From Candidatus Levyibacteriota bacterium (GTDB lineage Bacteria > Patescibacteria > Microgenomatia > Levybacterales > UBA12049): a DNA stretch of 64,000 bases. Under the pieces are notes generated by a model that made no database searches, was not told the DNA's origin, and saw only the letters and a program-made list of their open reading frames with translations. The stretch spans positions 62,001 to 126,000 of the forward strand of contig DAHWUP010000002.1 of NCBI GenBank assembly GCA_027334565.1, read 5' to 3'. Of this stretch, positions 33,731 to 41,919 are shown piece by piece. How positions within the stretch are numbered: the stretch's first letter is position 1; every line of letters begins with the position of its first letter. The translations under genes were made by a program, and so were the position numbers.

Positions 33731-34876
33731 TTATTGGTTGGGTGCTGTTCCTAAGGTTGCCGAAAAATCGACGGTTTTTCCGTTTCTCCAAACTGTTATC
33801 GAAATGCGGTCACCAGGTTTTTTCTTAGCGATAATCGTTGACAATTCGTTGGAAACGTCAACTTGCTGATTGTCGATTTTAATAATAATATCTCCTGTTT
33901 GGATACCCGCGCTCTCTGCCGGAGAACCCGAAGATACGTTGGTAACATACGCACCTTGCACTACTCCGTTTAAAAGCGCAACCTGTTTGGTGAGCATCGT
34001 ATAGGTTACCCCCAGAAACGGCCTGTTAAACTGTCCTGTTTGATTGAAGTTAGCGATAGAATCCTTAACAATGTTTATCGGCAGCGTAAACCCGATGTTC
34101 TGACCGTTTTGTGCTATAGCGGTATTGATGCCGATGACGTTTCCTGCAGAATCTACCAGCGGTCCGCCCGAATTCCCCGGATTCAAAGCGGCGTCTGTCT
34201 GAATTACGTTATTAAGATTTTCTACATACCCTTGGAATTGATCTCCGGCCGTTACCGCTCTTCCGATACCGGAGATCACGCCGGTAGTAACGGTATTTCT
34301 AAATTCCCCCAAAGCCGTTCCTATCGCTACCACATACTGTCCGACTTGAAGTTTAGACGAGTCGCCTAAAGACGCAGGCTTCAGCGTCACCCCGGGATTA
34401 TCGCTTGTACTAATCTTCAGTAGCGCGATATCGTTTAAAGGATCCCTGTAAACTTTTTGGACTGTATATTTTTGACCCGTACTTAGCACAACGTCATATT
34501 GCACACCAACATCGGCAACGACGTGTTTATTGGTAACCACCAGTCCGTCAGATGATACTATAAATCCAGATCCCACTCCCGTCACCTGCGGTGTCTGACT
34601 TTGCTGTGGCTGTTCCTGCCCGAATCCGAAAATTTGAAAAGGACCGAAGTTGAACGTATTGGATTGTTGAGGAGTCTGCAATTCTTCAACGGTAACAACC
34701 GATGGGCCGATCTTTTTAACGTCCGCTATTGTTACCGACTCCTCACTTACCACCTCAACTTTTTCCGGTTGTACCAGCGGATTAAATAATGTGAAATTGG
34801 ATGCGTATTTGGACAGCTCCGACCCGATTGCGAGCAAAACTATCAATACTATTAGAGCCACTATCAATCTTCTCAT
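33731..34876 (-). CDS. htrA: HtrA/DegP-type serine protease with PDZ domain
   Basis: 381 aa. N-terminal membrane anchor (about 4-22), then a trypsin-like domain with the triad in TNKHVVAD (His), NDIALLKIS (Asp) and NPGNSGGPLVD (Ser), then one PDZ domain (about 285-375). Envelope protein quality control. The start has AGGAGGA 5 nt upstream, placed over the end of the ctp gene, with 10 nt between the two genes: an operon of two envelope proteases. Confidence 0.94.
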   Translation of the reverse strand: MRRLIVALIVLIVLLAIGSELSKYASNFTLFNPLVQPEKVEVVSEESVTIADVKKIGPSVVTVEELQTPQQSNTFNFGPFQIFGFGQEQPQQSQTPQVTGVGSGFIVSSDGLVVTNKHVVADVGVQYDVVLSTGQKYTVQKVYRDPLNDIALLKISTSDNPGVTLKPASLGDSSKLQVGQYVVAIGTALGEFRNTVTTGVISGIGRAVTAGDQFQGYVENLNNVIQTDAALNPGNSGGPLVDSAGNVIGINTAIAQNGQNIGFTLPINIVKDSIANFNQTGQFNRPFLGVTYTMLTKQVALLNGVVQGAYVTNVSSGSPAESAGIQTGDIIIKIDNQQVDVSNELSTIIAKKKPGDRISITVWRNGKTVDFSATLGTAPNQ

Positions 34877-34886
34877 AAAATTCCTC

Positions 34887-36188
34887 CTATTTTATCAATA
34901 CCCAAACTGCTTTTTCAAGCTGAGTGTCCACCGCCGGCTGCTTTGGATCCAAAGAAACCGTGTAGTCCGGCGTCAGCCCTACTTTATTAACCCAGGTACC
35001 GTTAGGTGTAAGCCATTTGGCAATGGTTACATGTAATCCTGCCCCGTCCCCCATATCCAGTGCTTCCTGGACCGTTCCTTTACCGAACGATTTTTCCCCC
35101 ACCAACGCAAGTACACGATGATTATCCCTTAACGCTCCTGAAACGATTTCCGAAGCCGAGGCGCTTCCACCGTTAATTAACACAACCAATTTAATATTCG
35201 GATCGGTCAATAAACCCTGCCTTTGAACCGTCAGGGTACAATCCTGTCCGGCCGGACAAGGCGCTTCGCTGACTACCGTTGTTCCTTGCGGCAGAAATTC
35301 CGAAGCGATAAACTGTGCGTCGGTCAGATAGCCTCCTGGGTTATTTCTCAAATCCAAAACGATACCTTTGATACTTTTATCGGATTTTATTTGTTTGACG
35401 ATACCCGGAATCAATTTTTCCCAGTCCTTATTGGTATTATCGCCGAATTCCGAAAGCCTTAAGTATGCATACTTTACGCAATCTGACTTGGTACACGAGT
35501 CGCCTTTGGGAATCAAATTCGTGCAACCGCCGGTAGGCGTACATTCCGCGCTTAAAATAGCCATTGCTACGCTTGAAACGGTAATAACATCCCTGGTAAT
35601 CTTTATGCTGACAGTTTTATTATCCATTTTATGGATTACCGTCAACGTAACGACCGTTCCCTTCGGGCCCCTGATCTTATCTGTAGCCTGAGCCAGGGTC
35701 CATCCTGCAATCGATTGACCGTCCACCGCAGTGATGATATCACCCGTTTTGATACCGGCTTTTTCCGCCGGACTACCATCCAAAGGGGCGATAATAACGA
35801 TATCTTTACCCTGACTACCCAACTCGGCTCCGATACCGGAAAACTGACCCGCCAGACCCTGCTTGAAGTTGGTATTTTGTACGGGCGGAAGATACATTGT
35901 AAACGGATCTCCCAAAGAATTTACCATTCCTTCGATCGCGCCGTTTAACATGTTCTGTTCGTCGAGTTTCGATTTATCGTAATAATTCTCTTCCAGTCTC
36001 TGCCAAACCGCCCAAAACTGAGAAAAATCGATATTGATCAAGCCCGGAGGCGGTTCCTGACTGGCAACATTTAGGGTAGGCTGATAATTTTTCCAGTCTA
36101 AGTTGACTTTGTTTACCCCGAAATAATAACCTGCGAAAAAAGTAATGGCAACCAATAGCAAAACCTGAATCACCCGACTTCTTTTCAT
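34887..36188 (-). CDS. ctp: S41-family C-terminal processing peptidase
   Basis: 433 aa. Membrane anchor (about 8-25), PDZ domain (about 110-195) and S41 protease core with the catalytic Ser in NGGSASASEIVSGAL and Lys in GEKSFGKGTVQE. An insertion of about 25 residues with four Cys (CTPTGGC, CTKSDC at about 222-245) and a further Cys pair (CPAGQDC) are unusual for the family and may form disulfides. Minus-strand TTGCCT-17-CATAAT drives the ctp-htrA operon. Confidence 0.93.
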   Translation of the reverse strand: MKRSRVIQVLLLVAITFFAGYYFGVNKVNLDWKNYQPTLNVASQEPPPGLINIDFSQFWAVWQRLEENYYDKSKLDEQNMLNGAIEGMVNSLGDPFTMYLPPVQNTNFKQGLAGQFSGIGAELGSQGKDIVIIAPLDGSPAEKAGIKTGDIITAVDGQSIAGWTLAQATDKIRGPKGTVVTLTVIHKMDNKTVSIKITRDVITVSSVAMAILSAECTPTGGCTNLIPKGDSCTKSDCVKYAYLRLSEFGDNTNKDWEKLIPGIVKQIKSDKSIKGIVLDLRNNPGGYLTDAQFIASEFLPQGTTVVSEAPCPAGQDCTLTVQRQGLLTDPNIKLVVLINGGSASASEIVSGALRDNHRVLALVGEKSFGKGTVQEALDMGDGAGLHVTIAKWLTPNGTWVNKVGLTPDYTVSLDPKQPAVDTQLEKAVWVLIK

Positions 36189-36272
36189 AATAATTTTCTA
36201 ATTATGCCAGAAATATTTTTCCCAGGCAACAGTTAATATATTAATAAATCCTAAGTTTTTGCTGAGAATACA

Positions 36273-36521
36273 TTATACCTTAGCGGTGAACGGAAGCAGT
36301 CCCAAATGTCTGGCGTGTTTGATCTTAAGCGTAACTTCTTTTTGGTGTTTAGAACAAAGCCCGCTTCGAAGCCTTGAGATGATTTTTGCCCTATCCGTCA
36401 TAAATCGCGATAAGGTAGCTGCGTCCTCGAAGGTCGGCTCCTTTTTTTCACTGCAGAAAAAGCATTTCTTGGGAGCGTTCGTTTTTCCGGTTTTTCTGAT
36501 GATTCGTTTTTTCTTCGGCAT
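36273..36521 (-). CDS. rpsR: 30S ribosomal protein bS18
   Basis: 82 aa. KKCFFCSEKKEPTFEDAATL has the CxxC seen in zinc-type S18; FMTDRAKIISRLRSGLCSKH and IKHARHLGLLPFTAKV are standard. Last gene of rpsF-ssb-rpsR, 4 nt after ssb. The usual next gene rplI is absent; bL9 loss has been reported for Microgenomates and some relatives. Confidence 0.95.
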   Translation of the reverse strand: MPKKKRIIRKTGKTNAPKKCFFCSEKKEPTFEDAATLSRFMTDRAKIISRLRSGLCSKHQKEVTLKIKHARHLGLLPFTAKV

Positions 36522-36525
36522 AATC

Positions 36526-37026
36526 TTAGAACGGGATATCGTCGGGGACTATTTCATCCTCTTTCTGGGTTTCCGGTTCCTCTTGTTTTTTAGATTTTGC
36601 CGGTGTCTTTTTCTCGGTTTTTTCTTCCGGTTGTTCTCCCTGCGGTTCTTCAATTTCTTCCTCTTCTTCTGTTCGGGCCTCTTCTCCGTTTCGTCTGGAA
36701 TCCAAAAGTATCATGTCGGAGATGATGATTTCCGTGGTTTGTTTTTGAGTTCCGTCCTGAGCGGTCCAGTTTCTGGTAGTCAATCTTCCTTCAACGTATA
36801 CCTTTCTTCCTTTGGTCAAAAACTGCGAACAAAGTTCTGCCAATTTGTTCCAAGCAACGATCCTGTGGAATTCCACTTCCTCTTTTTTTTCACCGGAATC
36901 CGTGGTCCAGTTTCGGTTGGTCGCAATCGAGAAACTGCAGACCGCCGTTCCCGATGGCGTATATCTTAACTCAGGGTCTCTGGTTAAATTTCCGATAAGC
37001 TGAACTCTGTTTAAACTTCTTGCCAT
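36526..37026 (-). CDS. ssb: single-stranded DNA-binding protein
   Basis: 166 aa. OB fold at about 1-108 (LNRVQLIGNLTRDPELRYTP, VYVEGRLTTRNW), then a long Glu/Lys/Pro-rich disordered tail and the acidic tip DDIPF that docks repair and replication proteins. Lies between rpsF and rpsR as in many bacteria; starts 1 nt after rpsF. Confidence 0.96.
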   Translation of the reverse strand: MARSLNRVQLIGNLTRDPELRYTPSGTAVCSFSIATNRNWTTDSGEKKEEVEFHRIVAWNKLAELCSQFLTKGRKVYVEGRLTTRNWTAQDGTQKQTTEIIISDMILLDSRRNGEEARTEEEEEIEEPQGEQPEEKTEKKTPAKSKKQEEPETQKEDEIVPDDIPF

Positions 37027-37027
37027 A

Positions 37028-37306
37028 TTATTTTTGTCTTAACAAAAGATGTCTTAATACTTCATCCTGCGTAAGTAATTTTTTTTCAAAATCCTTGGTT
37101 AGGACATCCTTGAGTTCAAAAACGTAATTGACAAAAAAACCGCTTTCCTGTCTTTTGATCGCATAAGCCAACTGCTTTTCTCCCCATTCCTCTTCTTTGG
37201 TAAATTTGGCTCCCTTAAGCCACGATTTTACGGACTCCAAAATCTTTTTTCTGCTTGCTTCGGAAAGCGAATTTTTCAAAACCAATACCAATTGATAATT
37301 CTTCAT
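37028..37306 (-). CDS. rpsF: 30S ribosomal protein bS6
   Basis: 92 aa. Starts MKNYQLVLVLKNSLSEASRK; WGEKQLAYAIKRQESGFFVN is diagnostic of S6. First gene of the rpsF-ssb-rpsR operon. S6 binds 16S rRNA together with S18, whose gene is in the same unit. Confidence 0.94.
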   Translation of the reverse strand: MKNYQLVLVLKNSLSEASRKKILESVKSWLKGAKFTKEEEWGEKQLAYAIKRQESGFFVNYVFELKDVLTKDFEKKLLTQDEVLRHLLLRQK

Positions 37307-37412
37307 TTAATCTCGTCTTCATTTTACAATATGACTTTCTTTAAAGCAAGAATTAAGTTGGCTTACTTTTTTGCCGTCTTAAAGAAAAATCTGGAAAAAT
37401 GGAAATCGACCA

Positions 37413-37763
37413 CTACTCGGCGATGGAAGCAAGACTGTCCCGAACTAGATTATCATACTGAAGATGCACTCCGCCGGCGTTTCTTCTGAACGTTTCCCAA
37501 TCGGTAATTCCTTTAATCGCACTACCGCTGCTCACCAATTCCTCAAATGCCAGAGTCGCAGTAAGATACGCATTGCAGGTAATATCCAAAAACCCTCCGC
37601 CCGTCCTTACCAATCTCATCGCCGCCACCTGCTCGCCCAAAGGATTTATCTGCGTTATTATACCTCCGGATATCTTTATTTCTCCCCGGCTTAAAAAACT
37701 TGCCAATTCGTAAGGGGTCACTTTGTCCGGACCGGTTATTTTGCTTCTTTCGATATCACTCAC
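37413..37763 (-). CDS. unknown 116-aa soluble protein
   Basis: GTG start. Parts: SDIERSKITGPDKVTPYELA, a beta-rich middle (KISGGIITQINPLGEQVAAM) and a C-terminal region ending LVRDSLASIAE. No membrane segment or known motif. The minus-strand extended -10, TGCTATAAT (-10 at plus 37774-37779), ends 10 nt before the GTG. Divergent from the PP2C-like gene. Function unknown. Confidence 0.55.
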   Translation of the reverse strand: MSDIERSKITGPDKVTPYELASFLSRGEIKISGGIITQINPLGEQVAAMRLVRTGGGFLDITCNAYLTATLAFEELVSSGSAIKGITDWETFRRNAGGVHLQYDNLVRDSLASIAE

Positions 37764-37851
37764 AGCAATCGGAATTATAGCACAGTAGATTTTAAGGGTA
37801 AAATATTACTAATAAAAGCTTTTTAACCCGATTTGGCTAACCTTAGGGATT

Positions 37852-37879
37852 TTGAAAATTCCGTAAATAGTGGTAGAAT
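37852..37879 (+). promoter_or_regulatory. promoter fixing the start of the PP2C-like gene
   Basis: TTGAAA (37852-37857), 16-bp spacer, TAGAAT (37874-37879), about 15 nt of leader to the ATG at 37902. It lies inside the longer frame that would begin with TTG at 37833. Confidence 0.6.
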
Positions 37880-37901
37880 CTATCCTAATAACCAAAAACC
37901 T

Positions 37902-39335
37902 ATGACACAGGTTGAGGCAAGACATTCACCGGTTCAACCGGGTATTTCTACCCGAAGAGAAATGCTGCCCCCATCACCCGATCCCGCTATTCGGAAACTT
38001 CACCAATTGACGGATACTGAAGATACTAAATTATTCGGTTTTTTAAATGACCTTGAAACAAGCGAAGATCCGGCTGTAGAAGCCGTGTATGGTGCCGGAA
38101 ACGGATATACGGACCGGTTGGCTAAAGTACAATCGAATAACGACGGGGCCTTCTACCTATCGGTTCCGGGATCTTCCTCGGGCGAAGGTAGGGATTATGT
38201 CCTCGTTCAAGTTAACACCTGGGCGGCCAAAGAACGGTCGGTAAATCCTCACAAAGGGATATTGAACGAAGACTCACCTTTTATAGCGCCGTTTGGGGAA
38301 GGAAGGCTTTTGGCAGCCGTTTTCGACGGCGCGAGCAGCCGAAGACCTATTCCGGGTCTTTACGAATACGGAGTTTCTGGCGCCTGGTACATCGCCCATC
38401 TCGCTTCGCTTGGATTCCCCAATACTAAAGAATATCTGGATTTAAAAGCAAACCCCAACACGTCTGCCGAAGAAGTAATGAAAACGTTAAATACCTGGCT
38501 TAAAGAGCGGCTTCGGGGAGTGGAAGGAGTCTCTTATGATGACGTGATTTATATTCCCGGAATGGCTGCAACCATGGTTTTAATCGATTACCAAAAAGAC
38601 GAAATCAGCCTCGCCCATGTCGCCGATACCCTGGCCGTAGCCGAATATGACAGTAGCTTTTCGGTCTTAACCGACGATAAAAATTTCCAGTGGGACGAGA
38701 TGAAGCGAAGGCTTGAAGATTCAATCGTTAACGAAGAGCTTGCTAACGGCCGTTATGCTACCAGGGTAACCGTAAAGGATGATCCCAGGATCAAAGGTCT
38801 TTTGGAACAAAGTTACCGTGCCAAGATCAATTCCCATCCGTTCGGCACGGGAATCTTAAACGGTCAACCCGAATTGGTTGGAAACGGACTAATTTACACA
38901 GACACCGTTCCTATCCCTAATGACCGGGGACTTAAATTGCACCTTGTCTCAGATGGCGTTTATTCGATTTGGATGGGTCGGGAGGATCAACCGGATCTTG
39001 GTTCGGGCGTGAGGAAATTGCTCGGCGCTTTGGACAATCCGTCGGTCAACCCGCGCAACGTCCTGTCCGAAATCGATATCAGAGTAAGCCTTGACCCCGA
39101 CGGGGCGATTTTAGGAAGAAGTAACGACGACTCAAGCCGAGTATCCATTCAGGTCAAAAAAGGAACGGACAGCGAGGCTGCCACGGAATTCCGTAATACA
39201 AACAGAAGGTTGCTAATTCAAGATTCCGCGGAAATCGCCCGTGCGCAGGTGATCCGTGACGCCGAAAAGCAGCAACCACATCTGCCGTCAATCAAAACCG
39301 GACCGCTGGAATATATGGGCATGAGCGGAAAATAA
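37902..39335 (+). CDS. PP2C-like protein phosphatase domain protein
   Basis: 477 aa, cytoplasmic. Several PP2C-family signatures appear in order: GRLLAAVFDGASS (motif with metal-binding Asp-Gly), AATMVLIDYQKDEISLAHVAD (like the family's GDSR strand, with Ala-Asp for Gly-Asp) and LKLHLVSDGVYSIW (late Asp-Gly). It would dephosphorylate Ser/Thr on a partner protein. No kinase gene is in the window. Long N- and C-terminal extensions are unassigned. The family call is moderate. Confidence 0.55.
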   Translation: MTQVEARHSPVQPGISTRREMLPPSPDPAIRKLHQLTDTEDTKLFGFLNDLETSEDPAVEAVYGAGNGYTDRLAKVQSNNDGAFYLSVPGSSSGEGRDYVLVQVNTWAAKERSVNPHKGILNEDSPFIAPFGEGRLLAAVFDGASSRRPIPGLYEYGVSGAWYIAHLASLGFPNTKEYLDLKANPNTSAEEVMKTLNTWLKERLRGVEGVSYDDVIYIPGMAATMVLIDYQKDEISLAHVADTLAVAEYDSSFSVLTDDKNFQWDEMKRRLEDSIVNEELANGRYATRVTVKDDPRIKGLLEQSYRAKINSHPFGTGILNGQPELVGNGLIYTDTVPIPNDRGLKLHLVSDGVYSIWMGREDQPDLGSGVRKLLGALDNPSVNPRNVLSEIDIRVSLDPDGAILGRSNDDSSRVSIQVKKGTDSEAATEFRNTNRRLLIQDSAEIARAQVIRDAEKQQPHLPSIKTGPLEYMGMSGK

Positions 39336-39356
39336 GGCGAAAGCTAAAAGTTTATT

Positions 39357-40424
39357 TTATGCTCCGATTTTAAATTCGACCACATCACCGTCCCTCATGA
39401 CATAATCCCTTCCTTCAAACCTTGTCCTTCCGTTTTCGCGTGAAACTTTCCAACCCCCGTTTTCTACAAAATCCCGATAAGAAACAACCTCCGCCTTGAT
39501 GAATTTTTTGATAAAGTCGGTATGAATGGTCCCGGCCGCATCCGCAGCCGAAGTTCCCTTCCTGATGGTCCAGGCACGCACCTCCTTTTCCCCCGCCGTA
39601 AGAAAAGATATCAGATCCAAAATTTTATAACCTTCTTTGATAACTTTCTCAAGACCGGATTCATCGACACCCAATTCTTTGAGATATTCTTTTTGCTCCT
39701 CTTGCGAAAGCTCGGAAAGTTCCGACTCGATTTTGGCACATACGGGTATCGTTTCGGGACCGAGATCTTTATCAAGATCCGTCTCGTCGACATTAGCGAT
39801 GGTAAACATCGGTTTTGCGGTTAATAGTTGAAGTTGTTTTGCCGCTTCTTTTTCCTCGTTTGACAACCCTACTTCCCTTACCAGCTTTCCCTGATTCAAT
39901 GCTGCGGTTAATTTTCGGACCGCCGACCACCTGGATAAATCTTCTTTGCTCGCATTACGTTTGGGCTCCTGCTGTCTATTAAGTGTTTCAAGATCTGCAA
40001 GGATTAGTTCGGTATTTACAACCTCAAAGTCTGATTTAGGATCTTGGGAGCTTTCGTGCCGCAACACATTTTCGTCTTTAAAGTATCTGACAACCTGGGC
40101 TATCGCATCGCATTCACGAATGTGTGACAGGAATTTATTACCCAAACCCTGCCCCTGTGCCGCTCCTTTGACCAAACCGGCGATATCCACAAAAGAAACC
40201 GTCGCGTAAATAATCGGCGGAGCAACCGTCATTTTGTGTTCATTTTGAGTTATTTGGCTAAGTTTTATAAGCCTTTCGTCGGGCACAGGAACAATTCCTA
40301 TGTTCGGTTCTATGGTTGCGAACGGATAATTTGCGACAAACGCCTGTTGTTTCTTTAAAAGCGCGTTGAAAAGTGTCGATTTCCCGACATTAGGCAAACC
40401 GATTATTCCGATACTTAAGTTCAT
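39357..40424 (-). CDS. ychF: YchF/OLA1-type ATPase
   Basis: 355 aa, full length. P-loop GIIGLPNVGKSTLFNAL, switch FVDIAGLVKGAAQGQGLGN, specificity motif TIANVDETD and C-terminal TGS domain (SAADAAGTIHTDFIKKFIKA to VMRDGDVVEFKIG). Ribosome-associated and ATP-specific in characterised members. Minus-strand TATAAT ends 10 nt before the ATG. Confidence 0.96.
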   Translation of the reverse strand: MNLSIGIIGLPNVGKSTLFNALLKKQQAFVANYPFATIEPNIGIVPVPDERLIKLSQITQNEHKMTVAPPIIYATVSFVDIAGLVKGAAQGQGLGNKFLSHIRECDAIAQVVRYFKDENVLRHESSQDPKSDFEVVNTELILADLETLNRQQEPKRNASKEDLSRWSAVRKLTAALNQGKLVREVGLSNEEKEAAKQLQLLTAKPMFTIANVDETDLDKDLGPETIPVCAKIESELSELSQEEQKEYLKELGVDESGLEKVIKEGYKILDLISFLTAGEKEVRAWTIRKGTSAADAAGTIHTDFIKKFIKAEVVSYRDFVENGGWKVSRENGRTRFEGRDYVMRDGDVVEFKIGA

Positions 40425-40511
40425 AATTACACTAATTATAATATTAATAAAACATTAAGAATGTATTGACGGCTAAAACTAATTAAAAAGACCATATTCT
40501 AAAACAATCCA

Positions 40512-41102
40512 TTATTTTTGTAATGCGGAAATAATTTCAGCTGTTTTTCTGACACGACCAATCCGGGGAAAAATACGGGCGATTGCAAATTCGTGATCGG
40601 ACTTTGCCCGCGCGGCCATTGCATCCTCGGCAAAAATTAAACTATACCCTCTTTCATAAGCATCTCTCGCCGTCGACTCGACTCCATAGTTGGTTGAGAT
40701 CCCACCCAAAACTATCGTTTTAATTTCTCTTCTTCTTAATTCCAGGTCAAGTTCAGTTCCATAAAATGCTCCCCATTGGCGTTTGGTAATTAAAAGGTCA
40801 TTCTCTTTTAGGGAAAGCTCCGGAACAATTTCCGACCAATTCTTCGGCCTTTCCCCACCCCACTGCATTTTTTCATCAGTCTCCGGATGAAGCATATCTT
40901 TTCCGTCAGCTGACCCGTTTACGTGAACCAAACATACCTGCATTTTGGCCTCATGAAAAGCCTTGGTGAGTTTTTGCGCGTTAGCAATCACTTCAGCCGG
41001 CGTTGATGGTTCGGACATCATTGAAGTAATACCAATCTGAAGATCAATCAATACCAAAGCCGTCTCTTCGGGTTTAATTTTTAAAATCTTATTCACATTC
41101 AT
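40512..41102 (-). CDS. isochorismatase-family hydrolase lacking the Cys nucleophile
   Basis: 196 aa. The fold is clear: ALVLIDLQIG with D20, LLITKRQWGAF with K107, and VLGGISTNYGVESTARDAYE, where cysteine hydrolases have Cys. Here that residue is G140, as in true isochorismatases (EntB, PhzD), which use Asp and Lys only. So vinyl-ether hydrolysis or another Cys-independent reaction is more likely than nicotinamidase activity. Minus-strand TATAAT ends 5 nt before the ATG. Confidence 0.85.
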   Translation of the reverse strand: MNVNKILKIKPEETALVLIDLQIGITSMMSEPSTPAEVIANAQKLTKAFHEAKMQVCLVHVNGSADGKDMLHPETDEKMQWGGERPKNWSEIVPELSLKENDLLITKRQWGAFYGTELDLELRRREIKTIVLGGISTNYGVESTARDAYERGYSLIFAEDAMAARAKSDHEFAIARIFPRIGRVRKTAEIISALQK

Positions 41103-41208
41103 ATAATATTATATAACAACATAAATATATTTTCCGTCATTATTTTTTAAATCACATTAACAAACCCTTGCTCAAATTCGATTAGCATAATATTGCTATA
41201 ATAAGACC

Positions 41209-41919
41209 GTGCAGTTACCAAATGTCAAAAAAATCTTTATCTTTATATCCGGCGCCTTTTCTTTATGCGTTATCTTGTTTTTCGTGATTGTTTTCCCGAC
41301 CGAACAGAAACTGGCTGTCCAACTTCCCGATCAAATATCAAAACAGGAAAAAATCTATCATATAACCTATGTCAAATTTACAATGATAAATCCTTATGTC
41401 ATCGATGCCGCGATCGCCTCACAAGATCGTCGTTTTTACAATAACCTGGGAGTTGACCTGGTCGGAACCGTTCGCGCGCTTTACTACACCGCCGTCAGCG
41501 GACAAAGACAAGGTGCAAGCACCATCACCGAACAGTTGGCAAAAAACGTTTATTACCATGACAAGGACACACCCGAGACAGACATACAGACCAAACTCCT
41601 TGCTCCGTTTATCACTCTGCTTTATTCGAAACAGTACATTCTGGAAATGTATTTAAACGATATATATTTCGGCAAGCAGGCTTATGGAATATATAACGCA
41701 AGTATGACATTCTTTAAAACATCTCCAAAAGATCTGAGTCTTTCTCAGTCGGCTTATTTGATGGGTCTGATTAACGTTCCTAGTTATTTTTCCTCCCATA
41801 CCGAACAAGCTATTCAAGAAGCCGATATAGTGTTAGAACAAATGCAATCGGAAGGATACATTACGCCAGCTCAAGTAAAAACCGCCGAAACCAAGCTACG
41901 GGCGCAATCATTTTTTTAG
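41209..41919 (+). CDS. GT51 peptidoglycan-glycosyltransferase-like protein without catalytic glutamates
   Basis: 236 aa, GTG start preceded 6 nt upstream by the extended -10 TGCTATAAT. Membrane anchor at about 9-29, then a GT51 domain with no transpeptidase domain. Motif 2 is GASTITEQLAKN (102-113, normally STxTQQ); YSKQYILEMYLNDIYFG (139-155) is motif 4. Motif 1 reads SQDRRFYNNLG, with Q72 where the catalytic Glu of EDxxFxxHxG should be and N for His. The segment TDIQTKLLAPFITLL (124-138) lacks the second catalytic Glu. Probably inactive or altered. Convergent overlap with the next gene (shared TTAG). Confidence 0.85.
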   Translation: MQLPNVKKIFIFISGAFSLCVILFFVIVFPTEQKLAVQLPDQISKQEKIYHITYVKFTMINPYVIDAAIASQDRRFYNNLGVDLVGTVRALYYTAVSGQRQGASTITEQLAKNVYYHDKDTPETDIQTKLLAPFITLLYSKQYILEMYLNDIYFGKQAYGIYNASMTFFKTSPKDLSLSQSAYLMGLINVPSYFSSHTEQAIQEADIVLEQMQSEGYITPAQVKTAETKLRAQSFF

